Part shown: positions 57,823 to 64,000 of the stretch, in pieces
How the letters are laid out: each line of letters starts with the position of its first letter
Position numbering within the stretch: position 1 is the first letter of the stretch
Assembly: GCA_011947345.1 (NCBI GenBank)
Contig: JAAVTG010001008.1
Span: forward strand, 496,001 to 560,000
Reading direction: 5' to 3'
DNA length: 64,000 bases
Origin: Phytophthora quininea
Lineage: Eukaryota > Oomycota > Peronosporomycetes > Peronosporales > Peronosporaceae
Translations under genes and position numbers: made by a program
Notes under the pieces: generated by a model
The model's database searches: none
Seen by the model: only the letters and a program-made list of their open reading frames with translations
Told to the model about the DNA's origin: nothing

Positions 57823-59498
57823 TCAATGCGTCTCTGCAAGGCGAACAAACCCGCTCACCACGTCATCTGTGTCGTCGAATTCAGCACAAAGCTCCTCGAT
57901 CTCTGCGGGTGTGAACGACTGCGACGAGTTCTCGAACGCCTCGGCTAGCCGCTTGGTCTGCGAGTCATCCAGCTTGTCGACGCAAAAGTATTCGATCATC
58001 TCCTGGATCTGCACGCAGCCCATGTAGCTCAGCAGCAGCTTCTTGTTGACGCGTCCCGGGCGAACCAGCGCTGGGTCCAGCTTCTCCGGGTGGTTCGTCG
58101 TCATGATCACGATGCGACCGGGGCAGTCGATGACGCCGTCCAGCACGTTCAGCAGACCGGACAAGTTCAACTTGTCGTTGCGCTGATCGTACTTCTTCTC
58201 ATCATCCAGAACCGCCTTGATCATCGTTGACACGAGCTTGTCGTCCTCGGACTGCGGGGCCTTCTTGTCATCGCCGTCAGTACCGCTGGCAGATTCCGTG
58301 ATCTCGTCAGCTCGGGCGTTCACGATAGAAGACGCGCAGTCGATGTCCTCCATAACGAACACAACGTCCTCGAATGACATTTCGACCGGAGTGTCCAGGC
58401 CTTGGACCGCAAACTGCATGTCGAACAGTGCGTCTAGCAGTTGCTGGTTGGTCTTGATCTTGCCGAGCGAGATCGTGACAATGTGGCGTTTGGTGTGCTG
58501 CGCCACAGCCTTGATCAGACTGGTCTTGCCCGTGCCCGGCGGGCCGTGCAGCAGCAGCCCCAGTTTGTATGGGAAGCCCTTGATGGCGAACTTACCCGAG
58601 CGTGTTGTGAAGTTGTCGAGAAGTTGCAGCACCGTGTCCTTCTCTTCGAAGAAAAGGTTGTCGAAGGTCTTTTCCTCGCCCAGTTCGTATCGCTTGTAGG
58701 CGACCACAGGCTTGGCGTTGGCATTGTCGTCGCCCGACGAAGAGGACACCGTGTCTGCCTGGATGTAAAAGTACCGGGACTTGTCTTCCACATGCTTGCG
58801 GCGCTCGATGTCCTGGTAGTTCTTGAAGGCGCGGTCGATGATGGCGTCGATGCGCTTGGAGGCGTCCGGCAGTGACGACCGGAAGCGGAAGTTGATGGCC
58901 GACTCTTTCACGGTCGCCACCTTTTTGTCGCCGTCCGAATTCTCTGGGACCACCGTCTCGTGCTTGAAGAGCACGCCAGGCTCGATGGTGATCCATTCGT
59001 TGAGTGGCGGCAACACCTCGACGTTGAGGCGGTTCACCTCGCCGTAGTACTCGTCGTCGTCGTCGTCGGTCGAGTCGGAGCCCGTGGTGGAGCAGTCGGA
59101 GTCGCTGGTGGCGGCGTCCAGCAGGCTCTTGGTCGTCGTCTTCTTCTTGGTCTTCTCCAGCAGCTCGTACTGGGCGTTCTTGCTCTTGAGGTTGAGCACG
59201 TCGGCCAGATAGATGGAAATGGCCTTCTGCAGCAAGTGGTTCTTCTGCTCGTAGTCCCATACTTTGCCCCAGCGGTTGAAGCGCTGCTTGACCTCGATGA
59301 CGCGGGACACGCAGGGCATCGGCTTGGGCGGGAACAGCAGCGCGTGTAGCATGGATAGCAGCGACTTGGGGGACGATTGCACGTAGGCCACGACTTTTGG
59401 ATGAGCAGCGGCACGAGCATGCACACGAGCGCATCCACCAGCAGGTTGTTGGTGCGGAAGGTGTTGATGAGCCCGAACTCGATGGCGGTGGAGCTCAT
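57823..59498 (-). CDS. BCS1-like AAA+ ATPase, copy a
   Basis: The N-terminus (start at 59498, MSSTAIEFGLINTFRTNNLL) leads into one membrane helix (LLVDALVCMLVPLLIQ), then a BCS1-type domain (about residues 60-320) with an acidic Asp/Ser loop, and an AAA module: Walker A GPPGTGKTS, Walker B VVFVMEDIDC, sensor IVIMTTNHPEKLDPALVRPG. This is the layout of mitochondrial Bcs1, which translocates folded Rieske protein, but also of the wider plant/oomycete BCS1-like group, so the substrate is uncertain. The frame breaks at 59395-59398 (AAAA on the coding strand, AAAAA needed) just after the membrane helix. Divergent from copy b and convergent with the degenerate gene on its left. Confidence 0.85.
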
Positions 59499-59877
59499 GG
59501 CGGCGGCGGTGTGTGCGTGTTGGCGAGTGAGCAAATTCTGGAATGAGCTGTGGCTCGGTCACCAAGTTGGTGGTAGAAGAAGCTACCTTTCCACGAAGTT
59601 GAACCCAGTCAACACAAAGTAAGCGGTTGGTGTTCGATTTGGATTGGCCAAAATCGAAATACGTGGCTCCCATTGGCTGTGAAAGGACACAAGGTCTAAT
59701 TTTGTAAATTATGTTTCGCGTGAGTGTTGGTCAAGTTCAACCCAACTTCAACTTCGCTCATACTGAAACCAAGATGTCTGCTGCTGCGACTTGTCACCTG
59801 TATTTTCACACCCATGTGATTTATCATCGCTTGGTTTTTCACTTTCATTCCGCAATTTGCCAGCTCCGTGTCAAGTC
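59499..59877. promoter_or_regulatory. Shared intergenic region of the divergent BCS1-like pair
   Basis: 379 bp separate the two start codons. I see no clear TATA box; a pyrimidine-rich stretch with TTCATTCC lies about 35 bp before the copy b start, which loosely resembles an oomycete Inr-like element. The role as a bidirectional promoter is inferred from layout only. Confidence 0.45.
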
Positions 59878-61542
59878 ATGATCGCCACCTCTGCAAGCGA
59901 CGCTCACGCTTCCGCCGCTCCAACCGATGAGTTCTGCGCAGCCTCAGCACGGGCTTCGTGCTGGTGGACGCCTTCGTGTGTCTGCTAGTGCCGCTGCTGC
60001 TTCAGCAGCTCATCACGTACCTGCAGGGCTCAGGCGACTCGTTGCTCAGCCGCCTCTACGCGCTATTCTTCGGCCACAATGAGCCCGAGGGCGTCTATCG
60101 TATCATCGGCATCACGCAGCGCTACAGCTCGGACGGCTACAAGATCTGGGACTACGACCAAAAGAATCACCTGCTGCAGAAGGCCATCACCATCTACCTG
60201 GCCGACGTGCTGGACCTGAATAACAAGGACGCCAAGTACGAGCTCATCAAGCGTTCGCAGAAGAAGACTAAGAAGCTGTTGGCAGACGACGACAGCGACG
60301 ACGGCACCAGTGTCACTTCCTCGTCCACAGAAGACTCGGACGACGGCACCTACTGCGGCGCCGTGGACGGACTCTGCTGGGAGGCACTGCCTCACGAGAA
60401 CGAGTGGATTGAGGTGGAGGACGGCATCCAGTTCAAACACGAGACCGTCGCACCCGAGGACAAGGACGAGAAGAAGACCAAGACGCTCACTCAGACCGAC
60501 GTCAACTTCAAGTTCTTCTCGACGCTGCCCGACGGCACGGAACGCATCGACGCACTCATCCACCGCGCCTACAAGAACTACCAGGAAGCCGAGCGCCAGC
60601 GGTACACAAAAGACACGCTGCGCTACTACTACATCCAAACCGGCTCAGCCTACACCGCCGAGACCGAGGGGTTAAGTACAAACGCTACCCGCTGGGCGAG
60701 GAAAAACATTCGACAACCTTTTCTTCGACGAGAAAGAGCAGGTCATCCAGCTGCTTGACAACTTTGCCAACAAGTCGGGTAAGTTCGCCATCAAGGGCTT
60801 CCCGTACAAGCTCGGGCTGCTGCTGCACGGCCCGCCTGGCACGGGCAAGACCAGTCTGATCAAGGCTGTGGCGCAGTACACTAAGAGGCACATCGTGACC
60901 ATCTCGCTGGGCAAGATCCGCACCAACCAGCAGCTGCTGGACGCTCTCTTCGAGATGAAGTTCCCTGTACAGGGTCTAGACTCGCCTGTCGAGATGTCCT
61001 TTGAGGACGTCGTGTTCGTCATGGAGGACATTGACTGCGCGTCTTCGATTGTAAATGCGCGCGGCGACAGTGACAAGCCCAGCAAGAGTGACCGCATGAT
61101 GGCGAGCCAGAAGAAGGCGATAGAGGAGGATAAGGAAGACGGTATGGCCGGGCTCATCGGCCCCATGCTTAAGCCCAAGGGCGTCGAGGACAAACTGAAC
61201 CTGTCGGGTCTGCTGAACGTGCTGGACGGCGTCATCGACTGCCCCGGTCGCATTGTGATCATGACGACGAACCACCCGGAGAAGCTGGACCCAGCGCTCG
61301 TGCGACCTGGCCGAGTGAACAAGAAGCTGCTGCTCGGACACATGGGTCCTGAGCAGGTGCAGCAAATGCTCGAATACTACTGCGTCTCGAGTCTTTCCAA
61401 GGAACAGGTCGAGAGACTTCACACTGTGTTTGCCCACGGCCAGACAAAGTTCACGCCAGCCGAGGTCGAAGAGCTTTGCGCAGAGTTCGACGATGTGGAG
61501 TCGGTACTGACCGGCTTCGAGCTCTTGGCCTCGAGGACCTAA
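59878..61542 (+). CDS. BCS1-like AAA+ ATPase, copy b
   Basis: Paralogue of copy a with the same order: membrane helix (MLVDAFVCLLVPLLLQ at 59958), BCS1-type domain with an acidic loop (DDDSDDGT), Walker A GPPGTGKTS, Walker B VVFVMEDIDC, IVIMTTNHPEKLDPALVRPG. Frame breaks: near 59930 after DEFCAAS, at 60668-60671 (GGGG, five needed) and at 60702-60706 (AAAAA, six needed). The last two flank KRYPLGEEK, which matches KRYELGEEK of copy a. The AAA part is ~80% identical to copy a by eye, the N-terminal part much less, as expected of an old duplicate under selection on the ATPase core. Confidence 0.85.
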
Positions 61543-61643
61543 AGCTTATGTGTCATTAGACTGCACTTCATGCATATGACTTCAATTACAGATCATCTTA
61601 CACATGTGTACCGAATGTTTTGTACCAGTTTTCATCGTCTGGC

Positions 61644-62850
61644 ATGCTGAAGCAAGCACTTGTTGCGGCGGCGTTTGCTGCTGGTGCGGCGCTTTCGGGG
61701 GCAACTCGCCGCCTGACGCCCCGCTGCAGCCTCTACCTGCGTCCCCACTCTTCACCCTGAGGGACTCTCTCGACCCGTCTTTTGTTTGGGCGGAATACGA
61801 GCGTTCTCTGCTATCCAAAGACCGGGTCTTGCCTTGGATTCTCTACGTGGCAAGCGACTGCGAAGCGCAAGAAGACGAGGACGAAGAGGATGGCGCAGAA
61901 GCTGAGGGAGAAGATCACGTCGCCTGTGTTGAGCATGAGAAATTGCTGCACTCGGCACTAGAGGTCGTAGCTGAGTCGTTCGCCTCCGTCAAGTACCCGA
62001 TAGTCCGCGTAGACCCCCAAGAGTGGCCCCAAGTGAAACGCTACGTGAGTTGGCTGGTCCAATGAGTTGTTACATGAGTCTAAGGTACTGATGCGAATGC
62101 TGTGCCTCTGTAGCACCTGATCTCGTCCACTCCGTCGCTGTTGTGGATGCCTGGACGGTCGTCCGGTCGCTTCCAGCGCTACCCGCACGTGGAGACCAAC
62201 TTTTGGACCTTCGTGTTAATGGCTCTATGTTTTCAACCAAATTTGGGGTTGATGAAGAACTAGACTCTCCCTCCGAAGTGTCCAAAGAAGCAGTAGCTGA
62301 AGAAATGACACGTTTCTTGAAGCAGTGCCAAGAACGCAGTGGATACATCACACGCAACGCCCGAGGCAGACTCACAGTTACTGTCCCTACAAGTGGTCAT
62401 GCAGATGATGCTTTTGCGTGGATGGAGCTACTGCCGATCTTTGGGGTTCTCGCGTTTATCGCGATGGTAGTCAACGAAAACCGAGACCTCGTGCTGAACG
62501 TCGTTCGCACGCGGCTGTTTTGGTTCTTATTGTGCTTAGTGGTCATCTACGTCGCACTAAGCGGCCTCTTCCACTCCATCATCCACCACAGTGCCTGGTA
62601 TTACTTCGGTCGGCAGCACGGCTTCGTGTTCGTTTATCCGAGCTCGCGCCGGCAGTTTGTACTGGAAGGACTGGTGAATGGAACTTGGAGCTTTTGGCTG
62701 TCTTTGGCAGCGATGAACATCACGGACGTGACGCCAGCGCTACGTTCACGCCTGGCACGAGAGGAAGTTATTCGCTGGTCGTTGTTGCTGGTGGCGATCT
62801 CGTACATGGCTCTCCACTTCACTTTCCTGATGAAATACCGGTGGCTATGA
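61644..62850 (+). CDS. Oligosaccharyltransferase subunit, OST3/OST6 (MagT1/TUSC3) family
   Basis: OST3/OST6 proteins tether the oligosaccharyltransferase in the ER membrane and hold glycoprotein cysteines during N-glycosylation. Start at 61644 gives a signal peptide (MLKQALVAAAFAAGAALSG); five G at 61697-61701 need a sixth. A thioredoxin-like lumenal domain follows (WILYVASDCEAQ, then a Glu/Asp-rich insertion, ESFASVKYPIVRVD). Intron 62045-62113 joins VKRY to HLISSTPSLLWMPG. Another break lies near 62198. Four membrane helices come after residue ~240, with the family's SGLFHSIIHH motif at 62557-62587. The usual CxxC is C-E-A-Q here, so the redox pair seems to be missing. Earlier in-frame ATG at 61604 (MCTECF) would bypass the signal peptide and is less likely. 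Confidence 0.75.
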
Positions 62851-62903
62851 TAATGCTAGTATGGCAATTCCAGACCCAAGTATACGGTATTCTTCTAACG
62901 GGA

Positions 62904-63999
62904 TTATGGTTTTGACGTCAACACTGGCGCGTAGATAATCCGACGAATCGCTTGCAGAACGACATCCCCCATCGAACACTGTTGTCCCGCAGCTCTTGCT
63001 CTGCTAGCTCGGAGATCTCACATTCCGGCGGACTCATTCGAGAGAAAAAGCAGCGCATCATGACAATCACCACTTCGGTTTCGTCTTCGTCTTTCAAGGT
63101 TTGGTCGTCATCTCCGTCTTGCTTTCTGACCTTCTTCTTCGCCTTCTTCTTGCGTGTAATAGGCAGCAGCAACACCGTCCCGTTGATCATCTTTTGAGCT
63201 CGGTTTTGATGATGATACGGATGCAAGTCGTCTTGGTCGACACTATCAATTGCCATGATGGCGTATGGCTGTCCCTCGTGGTTTTCAACGTACTGGCCAA
63301 ACGCGACAGCATTGAGCTCTGTAGTAACTCCACACTCCAGCGTCGACGCCAACCTGTAGTTGGAGATGAAAGCGTCCGTATCGACCGTATCGTAATCGTC
63401 TCGCAGAGTGATATGGCCTAACTGCTCAGACACTGCGATCTCCAACGTGTCGATCGTGAACTTGACCGCTTCGAACACTTTCTTTAAGCACTGGACCCCC
63501 GGAACGGGATCACTTCGCTGCGGATACAGCAATGGTCCCCGTTGTCATCTTCGAACCGTTCTTCCGTGGACTGCGGCTTTAATGGCGCCAAATGTCGGCA
63601 TCGAGCTGTGACGTAGTGGAAGCCTCTCTTCAGTCGCTCGTTTTTCATCGACAGCAACGTTTCTCGTCTGGCCTCCCAATCTCGACCCAAGTGGATTCGC
63701 ATCTTCATGGGATTTGTGCGTTGGTTCTGCTGCCACTCGCTCATCAAACTCTGTGCACTCGCCACCTCAATCTGTTGTTGGTTCACTTCTTGTTTCAGCG
63801 CCATGTTGAGCCCCACCGAAGCGTACAGACTTCGGCGCTGGTCTCGAGACTCTCGACCATCGCTTCGGTCCTGCAGAACTTGTAGCTGCTGTTGCAGTGC
63901 GTGGATTTCGTCCTGAAGTGCGTCCTTCTCCTCCCTCCGCACCAAATACGTCGCCTTCCGCTTCCTGCGCTTCTTGTCCGCCGCCAATTCCTGCGTCAT
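62904..63999 (-). CDS. Family member K, intronless, two homopolymer frameshifts
   Basis: Starts at 63999 (MTQELAADKKRRKRKATY), one base from the window edge, so an upstream start cannot be excluded. The order is basic stretch, EEKDALQDEIHALQQQLQVL helix, LYASVGLNMALKQEV, then MRIHLGRDWEARRETLL and the C-domain (VSEQLGHITLRDDYDT, SVDQDDLHPYHHQNRAQK). It has a Lys-rich insertion (TRKKKAKKKVRKQ) before VVIVMMRCFF. Coding-strand GGGGG at 63496-63500 and at 62966-62970 each need a sixth G; the latter restores WGDVVLQAIRRIIY and the stop at 62904. Sister of J by subgroup motifs and lack of introns. Confidence 0.72.
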
Positions 64000-64000
64000 T

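Noticed and set aside
58217..58875. Long plus-strand frames opposite the BCS1-like copy a
   Set aside because: Shadows of the AAA coding strand with no domain of their own.
33801..63999. Programmed ribosomal frameshifting at the G-runs of the bZIP-like family
   Set aside because: The runs occur at different places in different members, in S33, BCS1 and OST3 genes too, and without slippery heptamers plus pseudoknots; a systematic run-length error is simpler.

Overview
The window is oomycete nuclear DNA, most likely Phytophthora or a close relative. The evidence is the short (57-70 bp) GT-AG introns, an intraflagellar-transport gene (so zoospores with flagella), families I associate with oomycetes (the bZIP-like paralogues, serine peptidase family S33, a 'GRC-Q-R-D' hypothetical family, a Crinkler-type NTPase), and decayed Copia, MULE and hAT elements. 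The species cannot be fixed from the sequence alone.

Layout. 1-5,500: the C-terminal part of an MST/Hippo-type STE20 kinase ending in a SARAH-like coiled coil, convergent with IFT81. The junction is present twice, and the two copies are bridged by a 390-bp stretch that reads as a base-by-base blend of kinase and IFT81 sequence. 5,500-7,110: a decayed BED-finger (hAT-like) fragment, then no gene. 7,111-23,267: a head-to-tail array of a ~566-bp unit with 29 copies of tRNA-Phe(GAA), all on the minus strand. 23,270-29,920: transposon-rich (MULE remnant, inverted array fragment, Copia RT/RNase H with LTR pieces, broken Crinkler-type P-loop NTPase). 30,056-31,296: a five-exon MHYT-domain membrane protein. 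31,332-63,999: eleven genes called A to K, of which A and C to K (ten) belong to one family with a basic/leucine-zipper-like N-terminus and a conserved ~260-residue C-terminal domain; B is an unrelated Myb/SANT-like gene. Interspersed are three tandem S33 peptidase genes plus an inverted pseudogene, two divergent BCS1-like AAA ATPases, a degenerate oomycete hypothetical gene, and an OST3/OST6 oligosaccharyltransferase subunit.

A quality point affects most of the annotation. Nearly every frameshift in otherwise well-conserved genes falls in a homopolymer (often a G or C run) that is one base too short for the reading frame. I therefore treat these genes as probably intact in the organism and the frameshifts as likely consensus errors of a long-read assembly. 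Coordinates given for such genes span the whole gene across the frame breaks.

Functionally the region mixes housekeeping genes (kinase, flagellar transport, N-glycosylation, mitochondrial-type AAA chaperones, tRNA) with a fast-evolving accessory block of secreted or anchored peptidases and a lineage-expanded, possibly regulatory family.
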